This document shows, one piece after another, positions 34,837 to 44,403 of a DNA stretch of 64,000 nt (the stretch's first letter is position 1; each line of letters starts with the position of its first letter). The position numbers and the translations under genes are program-made. The notes under the pieces were generated by a model. That model worked only from the letters and a program-made list of their open reading frames with translations. It made no database searches and was not told where the DNA came from. Source of the stretch: G963663735 sp963663735 (GTDB lineage: Bacteria; Acidobacteriota; UBA6911; RPQK01; JAPXNP01). The stretch is taken from NCBI GenBank assembly GCA_963663735.2, contig CAXXHN010000002.1, forward strand, positions 558,001 to 622,000. Direction: 5' to 3'.

Positions 34837-36288
34837 ATGAAATTTGGAAAAATTAACAATTATATCGGCGGGAAATTTATCGAAAGCGGAGCCAAAACTC
34901 TGGATATAATGTCTCCACTTGACGCGACCTTGATCGGAACCGTACCCATGTCCGGGATATTTGAGCTGAATGAAGCAGTAAAAGCCGCAGCGAAAGCGCT
35001 TCCTGAATGGTCCGCGATGACAGCCAAAAGCCGCTCAACCGTGTTGTTCAACTACAGGCAGCTTCTCCTGGACAACCGGGACAAGTTGGCGGAAATCAAC
35101 CATATTGAAAACGGCAAGTCCATGGTTGAAGCCTATGCGGGAGTGGACAAGGCAGTGGAACTGACGGAATTTGCCTGTTCCATTCCACAGATGGTTTCAG
35201 GGAAAACCCAGGAGGTAAGCCGTGGCGTGACCTGTCGGACTGAAAGGGCCCCGGTTGGATTAACCGCGGCGATTACTCCTTTCAATTTCCCTCTGATGGT
35301 TCCTCACTGGTCAGTGCCGAATTCAATAGCCCTCGGTAATGCCATAATCCTGAAACCTTCAGAAATAACCCCGGTCTCAGCTTCCCTTATGGCGGAACTC
35401 TGGAAACAGGCCGGCCTCCCGGACGGTATCTTCAACGTAGTGAACGGAGGCAGGGAGGTTGTCGAAGCCATTTGTGATCATCCTGAAATCCAGGCTGTAT
35501 CTTTTGTGGGATCAACCGCGGTTGCCAAGACCGTTTACCGGCGTTGTTCCATGAGCCTCAAGCGGGTATTGGCCCTGGGCGGTGCTAAAAACCACCTGGT
35601 GGTTGTTCCTGATGCCCATCCGGAAATGACAGCCCATGACATCCTGGCTTCTGTAACCGGGATGTCAGGACAGAGGTGCATGGCAGCTTCGGTGCTCGTC
35701 TGCGTTGGAGATGTGGAACAGATTGTTGAAAATATTTGTGAGAAGGCACTTGCCATGGTTCCGGGCAGGGACATGCCCCCGATTATTTCTCCGGAGGCAA
35801 TCGGGAAGCTTTGCCGTTATCTTGCTGAAGCTGAAGAAGGCGGGGCAAAGATCCTGGTTGATGGCAGAAAGTTTAAGCCGGAGGAAGGATACTCAGGTTA
35901 CGCGTTTGGCCCCTCAGTTATCGATTACCGGAATGGGGGCCGCATGTCAGATGAAGAGGTGTTCGGGCCAACCCTGGAACTTTTGAAAGCTGATACCCTG
36001 CAGCAGGCACTGAAAATTGAGAATTTCTCTCCCTACGGAAATGCCGCTTCCATTTTTACCCAGCATGGGCGCACCGCGCAGGAAGCGGTAAACGGGTTCA
36101 GCGCCGGAATGTGCGGGATCAATATCGGAGTACCCGTGCCGAGGGAGCCTTTCTCCTTCGGAGGCTGGAACTCTTCAAAATTCGGGGCCGGAGACCTTAC
36201 CGGAGAGGCGGGAATTGAATTCTGGACCAGGATGAAAAAAGTAACATCCAAGTGGAATCCAGAGGATAAACAGGACTGGATGAGCTAG
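34837..36288 (+). CDS. iolA: Methylmalonate/malonate-semialdehyde dehydrogenase (CoA-acylating)
   Basis: IolA (MmsA) oxidises malonate semialdehyde to acetyl-CoA with NAD, CoA and release of CO2, the last step of inositol breakdown. The 483-residue length fits. The N-terminus NNYIGGKFIESGAKTLDIMSP is typical of the family. PFNFPLMVPHW (about residues 148-158) and FVGSTAVAK (about 224-232) mark the cofactor site, and the catalytic Cys281 is in SGQRCMAASV. Unlike most aldehyde dehydrogenases it lacks the usual general-base Glu region (LALGGAKNHLVV instead), as expected for the acylating type. It lies 38 bases after the aldolase gene. Confidence 0.93.
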   Translation: MKFGKINNYIGGKFIESGAKTLDIMSPLDATLIGTVPMSGIFELNEAVKAAAKALPEWSAMTAKSRSTVLFNYRQLLLDNRDKLAEINHIENGKSMVEAYAGVDKAVELTEFACSIPQMVSGKTQEVSRGVTCRTERAPVGLTAAITPFNFPLMVPHWSVPNSIALGNAIILKPSEITPVSASLMAELWKQAGLPDGIFNVVNGGREVVEAICDHPEIQAVSFVGSTAVAKTVYRRCSMSLKRVLALGGAKNHLVVVPDAHPEMTAHDILASVTGMSGQRCMAASVLVCVGDVEQIVENICEKALAMVPGRDMPPIISPEAIGKLCRYLAEAEEGGAKILVDGRKFKPEEGYSGYAFGPSVIDYRNGGRMSDEEVFGPTLELLKADTLQQALKIENFSPYGNAASIFTQHGRTAQEAVNGFSAGMCGINIGVPVPREPFSFGGWNSSKFGAGDLTGEAGIEFWTRMKKVTSKWNPEDKQDWMS

Positions 36289-36364
36289 GTCATAAACGAA
36301 TAATTACCTGGTTTATCAACCTGATAAATTAAATAAGGTTTAAAGATTTAAAGAGTTTACAAAT

Positions 36365-37240
36365 ATGAATAAATTACTCGTAAAATCAAAAAAAGTCAAT
36401 CAGGGTGTGTACCAGGAAATCACTCCCGCGACGGCCGGATGGAAGGATTTGAATTTCAATGCCAGGCGCATGGCCCAGGGTGAGTCCTGGAGCGGGAACA
36501 CCGGGGATTGTGAATATGCGATTGTCCTGATGGGAGGGAGTTTTTCGGTTCAATCATCCCGGGGAGACTGGGAGATCGAAAGGGGTAGAAAGGATGTTTT
36601 CAGTGGGTTGCCGCATGCGGCGTACCTGCCGAGAAATACCTCTTTTACCCTGACCGCGGAAAGTCCAGTCCTTGATATAGCCTGCGGATTCTGTGTCACG
36701 GAGAAGGACTTTCCGGCTCGTTTGATCAGGCCTGAAGACGTGGACAGAATGGGAATAGAATTCCGGGGCGGAGACAATGCCTCCAGACAGATTAACAGCA
36801 TCCTGCCGCCAGGTTCTGCCTGCGGCCGCCTGGTCTGTGTAGAGGTTTATACACCTTCCGGCAACTGGAGTTCCTTTCCATCCCACAAACATGATGACCG
36901 GAAAGTGGATGAAAAAGGAACCCTGGTGGAAGCCTGCCTGGAGGAAACCTATTTTTACAAGATGGAAAAACCGCAGGGATTTGCCATTCAGCGGGTATAT
37001 ACCGGTGACGGTGAACTGGACGAGTTGAACCTGGCCATGAATAACGATGTGGTAATGGTTCCGAGGGGATATCATCCTGTTGCCGCGGGACATGGATACA
37101 ATACCTATTACCTGAATTTTCTGGCTGGAAGTGACCAGGCCCTGACCAACACTGACGACCCTGATCACAAGTGGATTTATAATTCCTGGAAAGGCCTGGA
37201 TCCCAGGCTGCCCCTGGTAACCCTGGAAATGAACAAATGA
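36365..37240 (+). CDS. iolB: 5-deoxy-glucuronate isomerase
   Basis: IolB converts 5-deoxy-glucuronate to 2-deoxy-5-keto-gluconate. The protein has 291 residues and the bicupin fold. The second cupin carries the metal-binding cluster SFPSHKHDDRK (about residues 175-185) with His residues, the Glu-rich LEETYFYKMEKPQGFA (about 197-212) and the GYHPVAAGHGYNTYYLNFLAG segment (about 238-258), all characteristic of IolB. The gene ends ATGA with the next start codon inside it, so iolB and iolC are translationally coupled. It follows iolA by 76 bases. Confidence 0.93.
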   Translation: MNKLLVKSKKVNQGVYQEITPATAGWKDLNFNARRMAQGESWSGNTGDCEYAIVLMGGSFSVQSSRGDWEIERGRKDVFSGLPHAAYLPRNTSFTLTAESPVLDIACGFCVTEKDFPARLIRPEDVDRMGIEFRGGDNASRQINSILPPGSACGRLVCVEVYTPSGNWSSFPSHKHDDRKVDEKGTLVEACLEETYFYKMEKPQGFAIQRVYTGDGELDELNLAMNNDVVMVPRGYHPVAAGHGYNTYYLNFLAGSDQALTNTDDPDHKWIYNSWKGLDPRLPLVTLEMNK

Positions 37241-38307
37241 AAAATGAAAACAATGGAGGCCTGGTGAAGCTTGGCGGGCTTGACAAGACAAAAGCTGAAA
37301 AGGGGAAATACGACGTTATTACGTATGGGCGTTCTTCGATAGATCTCTATTCCAATAACATCGGAGCTCCTTTCGTGGATATCAAGGAGTTTGGTGCTTT
37401 CGTGGGCGGTTCTCCCCTGAATATCGCGGTAGGCACCAGGCGTCTGGGATTACGTTCGGCCCTGGTTAGCGGTGTCGGGGAGGACCAGGTTGGAGAATTT
37501 CTGCTCAAGTTCTTGCGCGACGAGGGCGTTGAAACCAGATTTGTCTCCCGGAAAAAAGGATTTCGTACCAGCGCTGTAATCCTGGGCATTGAACCTCCGG
37601 ATAATTTCCCCCTGGTGTATTACCGGGATAACTGCGCTGATTCCCAGGTGAATATTGATGATGTGGACAGAGTTCCGATCGGGCAGTGTGAATTGTTTGA
37701 AGTTTCGGCCACTGCCCTAAATATTGAGCCTTCCCGGAGTGCCGCTTTTTACGCGGCGGAAGAGGCCTGGCGGAACGATGTGCCGGTGCTGGTTGACCTG
37801 GATTTCAGGGCAGACCAGTGGCATGACCCCAGGGCTTACGGGGTGACAACCAGGGCGTTCCTGCAGCATTGCACCATGGCGATCGGGACCGAGGAAGAGA
37901 TCCTGGCCACCATGCTGAAGGATCCCGGGCAGATCAGGATACGCAACCAGCAGATTTCAGCCCCGGAAATAGGAGGAGATATTGAAGGGGCCATCGTGGC
38001 CCTCCTGGAAACCGGGCTGGAAGCCCTGGTCGTTAAAAGAGGGGAAAAAGGATCTACTGTTTACCTGGATGATGGAGATGTGTTTGATGTTCCGGGTTTC
38101 CCGGTTGAAGTGGTCAATGTACTGGGAGCTGGAGACGCGTTTGCCAGCGGCTTCATTTATGGAGTCCTGGCCGGGTGGGACTGGTACAAATCCTGCCGTT
38201 TGGGTAATGCCTGCGGAGCAATCCTGGTAACCAGGCATGGGTGCGCAAATTTTAATCCCACTTACGATGAGGTTGTTGCGTTTATTGAAGAGAAGGGTGG
38301 TTTTTAG
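37237..38307 (+). CDS. iolC: 5-dehydro-2-deoxygluconokinase
   Basis: IolC phosphorylates 2-deoxy-5-keto-gluconate at the 6-position with ATP. This 356-residue PfkB-family kinase has DVITYGRSSIDLYSNNIGAP (about residues 26-45), typical of IolC, then FVGGSPLNIAVGTRRLGL (about 55-72) for substrate binding. The catalytic VLGAGDAFASGF, with the base Asp, lies at about 294-305. ALVVKRGEKGSTVY (about 261-274) is the preceding strand. It overlaps iolB by four bases (ATGA). The N-terminal 20 residues extend beyond the usual PfkB start but are kept because the overlap fixes the start. Confidence 0.93.
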   Translation: MKNENNGGLVKLGGLDKTKAEKGKYDVITYGRSSIDLYSNNIGAPFVDIKEFGAFVGGSPLNIAVGTRRLGLRSALVSGVGEDQVGEFLLKFLRDEGVETRFVSRKKGFRTSAVILGIEPPDNFPLVYYRDNCADSQVNIDDVDRVPIGQCELFEVSATALNIEPSRSAAFYAAEEAWRNDVPVLVDLDFRADQWHDPRAYGVTTRAFLQHCTMAIGTEEEILATMLKDPGQIRIRNQQISAPEIGGDIEGAIVALLETGLEALVVKRGEKGSTVYLDDGDVFDVPGFPVEVVNVLGAGDAFASGFIYGVLAGWDWYKSCRLGNACGAILVTRHGCANFNPTYDEVVAFIEEKGGF

Positions 38308-38362
38308 TTCCGGCAGATCCCGAGGAATCTGATGTGAATCCGGAGATGGGGAAAGGAGTTTT

Positions 38363-40300
38363 TTGATGGGCAGGAAAAGACTTACTGCGGCCCAGGCGAT
38401 TGTGGAGTTTTTACATAATCAGTATATTGAGATTGACGGGCAGAAAACTAAATTCGTCCGCGGATTTTTCACTCTTTTTGGACATGGGAATGTCCTGGGA
38501 TTGGGGCAGGCCCTGCAGGAGAACCCCGGTGACTTTCTCCTGATCCCGGGACGCAATGAGCAGGGCATGGCCCACGCGGCCATAGGATTTGCCAAGCAGA
38601 AACTGCGGAGGCAGATTTTCGCGTGCACCTCCTCCATCGGGCCGGGGGCAGCCAACATGGTAACAGCTGCTGCTACCGCTACGGTTAATCGGATTCCAGT
38701 GCTCTTTTTTCCTGGTGATTCCTATGCGGTACGACAGCCTGATCCGGTCCTGCAGCAGATTGAGCATCCCCACAATTACACCATCACCACCAATGATGCC
38801 TATCAGCCGGTTTGCAGGTACTGGGACCGCGTCAGCCGGCCTGAGCAGGTGATGACTGCCATGATCAACGCCATGCGGGTACTCACCAGCCCCGCAGATA
38901 CAGGTGCTGTCGCAATCTGCCTCCCCCAGGATGTGCAGGGTGAAATCTATGATTTTCCGGATTATTTCTTTGCGGAAAAAATCTACCGGATTGAAAGAAC
39001 CGGACCGACACCCGAAATGGTTCGTGAAGCGTCTGAGCTGATCAGGCGAAAGGAAAAACCTCTGTTAATCTGCGGAGGAGGGGTTAGGTATTCCGGTGCA
39101 GGAGAGGCACTTGCCGCTTTTGCGGAGGACTTTAATATTCCATTTGCTGAAACCCAGGCCGGGAAAAGCGCGGTTGTAGCCGGGCATGAACTGAACCTGG
39201 GCGGCATCGGAACAACGGGTAACCTTTCGGCCAACCTGATCGCCCGCGAGGCTGACCTGGTTATAGGAGTGGGAACCAGGATGTCTGACTTTACCACTGC
39301 TTCCAAATCCCTTTTCCAGAATCAGGATGTGGAATTCCTTTCCATTAATATCGGTTCATTTGACGCCCATAAAATGGATTCCATTGTAGTCCAGGCTGAT
39401 GCCCGAAAGGTCTTGGAAGTCCTGACCTATGCACTGAAACAATGCAATTACCGCTCCTCCTACCAGAATGAAATCCGGGAAGGCAAAGATAAATGGGATG
39501 CGGAATGGAAACGCCTGCACTCCCTGGAATATACCGGTAAAGATTTTGTGCCTGAGGTGCCGGGTCAGCTGGACGAATTCCTTCCCGAGTATTCAGAGAA
39601 ACTGGACACCCGTTTGACCCAGACCCAGGTACTGGCTGAGCTCAACCTGATACTGGAAGATGACGCCATCGTAGTCGGATCTTCGGGAAGCCTGCCCGGA
39701 TGTATGCAGCGCATGTGGAATGCGAGGAGTACGGATACCTATAACATGGAATACGGCTATTCCTGCATGGGATATGAGATCTGTGCCGCCTTGGGTGCCA
39801 AGATTGCCCAGCCCGGCAGGGAAGTGTATTCATTTGTGGGAGACGGTTCCTACATGATGCTTCATTCAGAACTGATCACCTCCATCCAGGAGGGAATGAA
39901 GATTAATATCTTGCTTTTTGACAACAATTCCTTTGGGTGCATAAACAACCTGCAGATGGGCATGGGAATGGAAAGCTTCAATTCGGAATTCAGGAAGCGT
40001 AATCCGGAGACCGGCAAAACAGATGGGGAACTGATGGTAATTGATTTTGCCGCCAGTGCCGCCGCGTACGGAGTTAAAACCTATTCGGTGCGAACCATCA
40101 AGGAACTCCGGAAAGCAGTGGAGGATGCCCGCAAACAGGAATGTTCAACACTGCTGGATATCAAGGTGCTTCCCAAGACCATGACCAATGGTTATGAGTC
40201 CTGGTGGAGATGCGGTGTGTCCCAGAAAGCCAAAAGTGAAAAGATTAATCAGGCATCCAGGGAAATGCTGGATGATATTAAAAAAGCCAGAGACTATTAA
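38363..40300 (+). CDS. iolD: 3D-(3,5/4)-trihydroxycyclohexane-1,2-dione hydrolase
   Basis: IolD is a thiamine-diphosphate enzyme that opens the ring of the dehydrated inosose to 5-deoxy-glucuronate. The 645 residues match the family. The N-terminal Pyr domain has GNVLGLGQALQE and GRNEQGMAHAAIGFAK (about residues 59-74), with the catalytic Glu in the NEQGM stretch. The C-terminal PP domain has the thiamine-binding VGDGSYMMLHSELITSI (about 492-508) closed by NNSFGCINNLQ (about 524-534). A central transhydrogenase-like domain lies between. A GGGGAAAGGAG ribosome site precedes the ATG. Confidence 0.95.
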   Translation: MMGRKRLTAAQAIVEFLHNQYIEIDGQKTKFVRGFFTLFGHGNVLGLGQALQENPGDFLLIPGRNEQGMAHAAIGFAKQKLRRQIFACTSSIGPGAANMVTAAATATVNRIPVLFFPGDSYAVRQPDPVLQQIEHPHNYTITTNDAYQPVCRYWDRVSRPEQVMTAMINAMRVLTSPADTGAVAICLPQDVQGEIYDFPDYFFAEKIYRIERTGPTPEMVREASELIRRKEKPLLICGGGVRYSGAGEALAAFAEDFNIPFAETQAGKSAVVAGHELNLGGIGTTGNLSANLIAREADLVIGVGTRMSDFTTASKSLFQNQDVEFLSINIGSFDAHKMDSIVVQADARKVLEVLTYALKQCNYRSSYQNEIREGKDKWDAEWKRLHSLEYTGKDFVPEVPGQLDEFLPEYSEKLDTRLTQTQVLAELNLILEDDAIVVGSSGSLPGCMQRMWNARSTDTYNMEYGYSCMGYEICAALGAKIAQPGREVYSFVGDGSYMMLHSELITSIQEGMKINILLFDNNSFGCINNLQMGMGMESFNSEFRKRNPETGKTDGELMVIDFAASAAAYGVKTYSVRTIKELRKAVEDARKQECSTLLDIKVLPKTMTNGYESWWRCGVSQKAKSEKINQASREMLDDIKKARDY

Positions 40301-40362
40301 CCGGTTACACACAAGCATCAGTAATTGATTCTGTGCAAATTGTGGATCAGTGGGAGAAATGA

Positions 40363-41262
40363 ATGATAAAGATTGCCAATGCCCCATGTTCATGGGGAAT
40401 TCTTGAATTTGGCCTTGAAGGAGAATCAGCCGGATTTGAACGGGTTCTGGATGAAATGAAAGAAACCGGATACGCCGGTACAGAGCTGGGTGACTGGGGT
40501 TTTATGCCTTCTGAACCTGAGGCTCTTCGCGCCGAGCTGGGGAAACGATCGCTGGAAATGGTGGGAGCATTTGTCCCTGTCGCCCTGGCGGACCCTGCCG
40601 CTCATCCCGGGGGTATTGAAAATGCCGTCAGGACGGCCGACCTGATGGCCAGTTCCGGTTATTCCAGCGCCTTCCTGGTTCTGGCTGACAATAACGGTAC
40701 CATACCTGAACGAACCAGGAACGCCGGGAGGGTAACTCCTGAAATGGGGCTTGATGACTCCGGCTGGAAAGTTTTTGCCGAGGGCGCTGAGCTTGTGGCT
40801 GCTGCTGTCAGGGAAAAAACCGGCCTGTTAACCGCGTTTCACCACCATTGCGGCGGTTACGTGGAAACTCCTGAGGAAATATCCAGGTTCCTGGAACTGA
40901 CTGATCCTGGCCTGGTGGGGCTGGTCTTTGACACCGGGCATTTCAGGTTCGGGGGAGGAGACCCGCTGACTGGGCTGAGGGAATACTATGACCGTATTCG
41001 CCACGTTCATTTCAAGGATTGTGATCAGTTGATAGCCCTGGAATCAGCGGAGCTGCACCGGGATTATTTCGAGTCAGTCCACGCCGGGATTTTCTGTGAA
41101 CTGGGACAGGGACGTGTTGATTTTCATTCGATTGCGGCAGAACTGAAAACCCGGGAATATGAGGGCTGGATTGTAGTGGAACAGGATGTTTTGCCCGGAA
41201 TGGGGGCTCCTCTGGAATGCGCCAGGAGAAACCGGGAGTACCTGCTGAGTCTTGGGTTATAG
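40363..41262 (+). CDS. iolE: Inosose dehydratase (IolE-type TIM barrel)
   Basis: IolE removes water from scyllo-inosose (2-keto-myo-inositol) to give the dione used by IolD. This 299-residue xylose-isomerase-like TIM barrel starts with the diagnostic NAPCSWGILEF (about residues 6-16). TAFHHHCGGYVETPEEI (about 157-173) and LVFDTGHFRFGG (about 187-198) supply metal-ligand positions, and HVHFKDCD (about 213-220) and VEQDVLPGMG (about 275-284) complete the active-site set. It lies 62 bases after iolD and 43 bases before iolG. An inosose isomerase (IolI-like) is the main alternative; the operon position favours IolE. Confidence 0.88.
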   Translation: MIKIANAPCSWGILEFGLEGESAGFERVLDEMKETGYAGTELGDWGFMPSEPEALRAELGKRSLEMVGAFVPVALADPAAHPGGIENAVRTADLMASSGYSSAFLVLADNNGTIPERTRNAGRVTPEMGLDDSGWKVFAEGAELVAAAVREKTGLLTAFHHHCGGYVETPEEISRFLELTDPGLVGLVFDTGHFRFGGGDPLTGLREYYDRIRHVHFKDCDQLIALESAELHRDYFESVHAGIFCELGQGRVDFHSIAAELKTREYEGWIVVEQDVLPGMGAPLECARRNREYLLSLGL

Positions 41263-41305
41263 TATGTGATTGCATTTGGGAAAATTAACATTGAGGAATA
41301 AATGA

Positions 41306-42331
41306 ATGACTAATTTGAGAATTGGTGTTGTAGGGGCTGGCAGAATAGGCAAGGTCCACTGTGAAGCCCTATGTTTAAGAGTTCCCGGAGCAGAGGTCGT
41401 TTCGGTCACTGACCCCTGCCGGGAGGAAGCTGAAAAGCTGGCGGCCCGGTTGGGGATTCCATCTGTGCCAGGCAGCTTTGAGGAACTTCTGGAAGCCGAC
41501 AATCTTGACGCCGTTGCTATCTGCTCTCCAACTGACACCCATGCCCGTTACATAATAGCCAGCGCCCGGGCTGGAAAGCACATTTTTTCTGAAAAACCGG
41601 TTGACCAGGACCTGGCTGTAATCAGGAATGTGATTAATGAGGTTAAGAAGAACAACGTAAAATTCATGGTGGGTTACAACCGCCGTTTTGATCCTGATTT
41701 TATGAAAGCCAGGAAACTGGTGGCAGCAGGCGAAGTTGGAGATATCCACATCCTGCGGATCACCAGCCGGGACCCGGCTCCCCCTCCTTTTGACTACATC
41801 GCGGTTTCAGGGGGACTGTTCCTGGATATGGCTATTCATGATTTTGATATGGCCAGGTTTATCACGGGAGCTGAAATTGTAGAAGTGTTCGCCAGGGGTG
41901 CTGTGCTGGTGGACAAGAGAATTGGAGAAGCCGGTGATGTGGATACGGCTGTAATCACCCTGACCTTTGATAATGGGGCGATGGGGGTGATTGATGACAG
42001 CCGCAAAGCGGCCTATGGGTATGACCAGAGGCTGGAGGTTTTCGGCTCCGGTGGAATGGTTAAGGTTGAAAACAACCTGCACAACCAGTACCAGCTGTTT
42101 AATGCCGGAGGAATCCACAAGGCACTGCCACTTGATTTTTTCATGGACCGTTATGCGGAGGCTTATGCCAACGAAATGAAGGCGTTTGTTGAGGCCGTAA
42201 ACAGTGGAGCTGAAATGCCGGTAACCGGCGAAGACGGACTCAGGTCAATAGCAGTAGGCCTTGCCGCTAAAAAATCGATGGCTGAGAACCGGCCGGTAAA
42301 GCTTTCGGAAATATTAACGATTGGCGATTGA
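41306..42331 (+). CDS. iolG: Inositol 2-dehydrogenase
   Basis: IolG oxidises myo-inositol to scyllo-inosose with NAD, the first pathway step. This 341-residue Gfo/Idh/MocA protein has an N-terminal Rossmann motif GVVGAGRIGKVHCEAL (about residues 7-22), the catalytic Lys in SEKPVDQD (about 95-102), and MVGYNRRFDPDF (about 118-129) typical of IolG. DMAIHDFDMARF (about 174-185) carries the catalytic Asp and His. It ends with Gly-Asp-stop inside a dispersed short repeat. It follows iolE by 43 bases. Confidence 0.92.
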   Translation: MTNLRIGVVGAGRIGKVHCEALCLRVPGAEVVSVTDPCREEAEKLAARLGIPSVPGSFEELLEADNLDAVAICSPTDTHARYIIASARAGKHIFSEKPVDQDLAVIRNVINEVKKNNVKFMVGYNRRFDPDFMKARKLVAAGEVGDIHILRITSRDPAPPPFDYIAVSGGLFLDMAIHDFDMARFITGAEIVEVFARGAVLVDKRIGEAGDVDTAVITLTFDNGAMGVIDDSRKAAYGYDQRLEVFGSGGMVKVENNLHNQYQLFNAGGIHKALPLDFFMDRYAEAYANEMKAFVEAVNSGAEMPVTGEDGLRSIAVGLAAKKSMAENRPVKLSEILTIGD

Positions 42332-42341
42332 CGCTTTGCGG
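42323..42341 (+). repeat. Dispersed short repeat, copy 3 (3' end of iolG)
   Basis: GGCGATTGACGCTTTGCGG differs from the copy at 10672 by one base. It supplies the last two sense codons (GGC GAT) and the TGA stop of iolG. Confidence 0.55.
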
Positions 42342-42493
42342 TCCGGTAGGCCCGCAGATTCTGGATTCAAAATCAGGAAGCAGCTGGAGCTTCCCGGACC
42401 AGTAAAAACCAGTTGGCATATGGCTGATCATCCGGATCTCCTTTTTTAAAGTTTCGGGTTTACAGCCGCAGGCGAAGAAGGATCGGAGCAGGT

Positions 42494-44026
42494 ATGGCTT
42501 TCAGTGTATTTGATATTATTACATTCGTAGGATTTATTGCTCTTGTCGTGGGAGTCTCCCTCTGGGCTTCCCGGGGCAAAAAAACTACTACTGAAGGATA
42601 TTTCCTGGCGGGAAGGGGATTATCCTGGTGGCTGATCGGATTTTCACTGATTGCTTCCAACATATCTTCAGAGCATTTTATCGGCATGTCAGGACAGGGT
42701 TTCGGCCTCGGCCTGGCCATAGCCAGCTTCGAATGGATGTCTGCCCTTACCCTGATTATCATCGCCTTCGTATTTCTTCCCAGGTTCCTAAGCCTTGGGA
42801 TCTATACAATGCCGGAATACCTGGAATTCCGCTATAATGGAACTGCCCGTCTGATCATGGCCATATTCATGGTCTTCTTTTATGTTTTTGTTTCCCTGAG
42901 CGTGGTTCTTTACTCCGGAGCTCTTGCCCTGAGGTCGATATTTGGGCTGAACCTGGTGACCGGCATCTGGCTGATCGGGATAATAGCCGGGGGTTACACT
43001 GTATACGGGGGGCTGAAAGCCGTGGTCTGGTCGGACCTGATCCAGGGGGCCGCCCTGCTGCTGGGAGGTCTGCTGGTCACGATTCTCTCTTTTGTGAAAG
43101 TGGGAGGAATAAGCAGGTTTGTGGAACTTTCAGGAGACAGGCTTCACACGGTGCTTCCCTGGAATCATCCAGACATGCCCTGGGTCGCGGTTTTTATCGG
43201 CGGGCTCTGGGTTCCTCACATATTCTACTGGGGGCTGAACCAGTTCATCACCCAGAGAACCCTGGCCGCCAAAACCCTGCAGGAAGGGCAGAAAGGTATG
43301 ATTTTCGGCGCTTCCATGAAGATTCTGATTCCTTTTATTGTGGTGTTTCCAGGAATCATCGCCTTTGAACTGTATGGGGATCTGATTCCCTCCGCGGATG
43401 AGGCCTATCCCTACCTGATTCAGCAGGTACTGCCGGCCGGGCTGATCGGAATCATGTTCGCGGCACTATTCGGCGCAGTGATGAGTACCCTGGATTCCCT
43501 GCTGAATTCAGCAGCCACGATACTCACCCTCGACATATACCAGCGGCATATCAAGAAAGACAGCTCAACGGAGAGGCTGGTTTTAATAGGACGGATTGTG
43601 ACCGTCGCCCTGATAATTCTGGGATGCCTCTGGGCCCCGATTGTAGACACCTTTGACAAGGGTTTATACATGTTCCTTCAGCAGTTTTGGGGCTTTATCC
43701 AACCAGGCGTGGTAGCGGCATTTGTTTATGGCATAGTCTGGAAAAAGGTGCCGGCAAATGCAGCCATTGGTGGCATGCTTCTCAATCTTCCGGTGTACGG
43801 GCTGCTGCTCTGGTTCCTCCCCGATGTCGCTTTTTTGCACCATATGGCCATAACTTTCGTCATTATCAGTCTATTCATGATCACCTTCACCTTGCTTGAG
43901 CCCAGGAAAAATCCCCAGCCATTGCCGGTAATCCGTAAAGTGGAAAGTGAGGTTACTCCGGGCATGAAGATTGCCATCGCCGGTATCGTGATCACCGTGG
44001 TGAGCCTATACACGGTTTTCTTCTAG
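42494..44026 (+). CDS. Sodium:solute symporter (SSS family), probable inositol transporter
   Basis: This 510-residue membrane protein has about 14 predicted helices with the LeuT-like SSS fold. GYFLAGRGLSWWLIGFSLIASNISSEHFIGMSGQG (about residues 35-69) is the conserved helix-1/2 region of SGLT-type transporters with the sodium-binding Ser/Ala positions. The FGAVMSTLDSLLNSAATILTLDIYQR segment (about 324-349) is the SSS signature with the second sodium-binding serines. Its place at the end of the iol operon points to sodium-coupled uptake of myo-inositol or a related sugar. The closest known relatives transport glucose, galactose or inositol. It lies 162 bases after iolG, so a separate promoter is possible. 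Confidence 0.88.
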   Translation: MAFSVFDIITFVGFIALVVGVSLWASRGKKTTTEGYFLAGRGLSWWLIGFSLIASNISSEHFIGMSGQGFGLGLAIASFEWMSALTLIIIAFVFLPRFLSLGIYTMPEYLEFRYNGTARLIMAIFMVFFYVFVSLSVVLYSGALALRSIFGLNLVTGIWLIGIIAGGYTVYGGLKAVVWSDLIQGAALLLGGLLVTILSFVKVGGISRFVELSGDRLHTVLPWNHPDMPWVAVFIGGLWVPHIFYWGLNQFITQRTLAAKTLQEGQKGMIFGASMKILIPFIVVFPGIIAFELYGDLIPSADEAYPYLIQQVLPAGLIGIMFAALFGAVMSTLDSLLNSAATILTLDIYQRHIKKDSSTERLVLIGRIVTVALIILGCLWAPIVDTFDKGLYMFLQQFWGFIQPGVVAAFVYGIVWKKVPANAAIGGMLLNLPVYGLLLWFLPDVAFLHHMAITFVIISLFMITFTLLEPRKNPQPLPVIRKVESEVTPGMKIAIAGIVITVVSLYTVFF

Positions 44027-44403
44027 GTTAATGAATCGGATCAAAGCTGCCTCCTGCCGGCTGCAAACCGGGTGATATTTTGCGCCCTTTTTGAATTGGA
44101 GCAAAACTCTCCAACTGCTTTCCGGTAGAGTTATTTTGGTGACTATTGGGTTGCCATCCCGTTTGCATCCCAGATTCCCGAAGATTCTTCTTTAATTTCG
44201 ATGGCAAGTCCTTGATAATCAAGTTATTTTAAAAGACAATAACAACACGGGTTTTCTCCTGGTAAAAATCAACGAATCAAATTGAAGCTCAGGAGAAAAG
44301 GAAGCAGCATCCAGTGTGATGTTCCGCTGGAAACGGATTCTCGGCCGTAGTTAAGTTTTATAAGGAAAAAATCAGGATAGAATCAGGTTATTCCGGATAA
44401 GAT
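44027..44403. other. Intergenic region between symporter and epimerase genes
   Basis: These 377 bases carry no gene. The only structures noticed are a small palindrome CTTGATAATCAAG (44211-44223) and a following AT-rich stretch. A promoter for the epimerase gene is expected here but no clear pair of boxes was found. Confidence 0.4.

Noticed and set aside
44211..44223. Small palindrome in the region before the epimerase gene
   Set aside because: Short stem of five bases with no T-run or nearby promoter; not enough to call a site.
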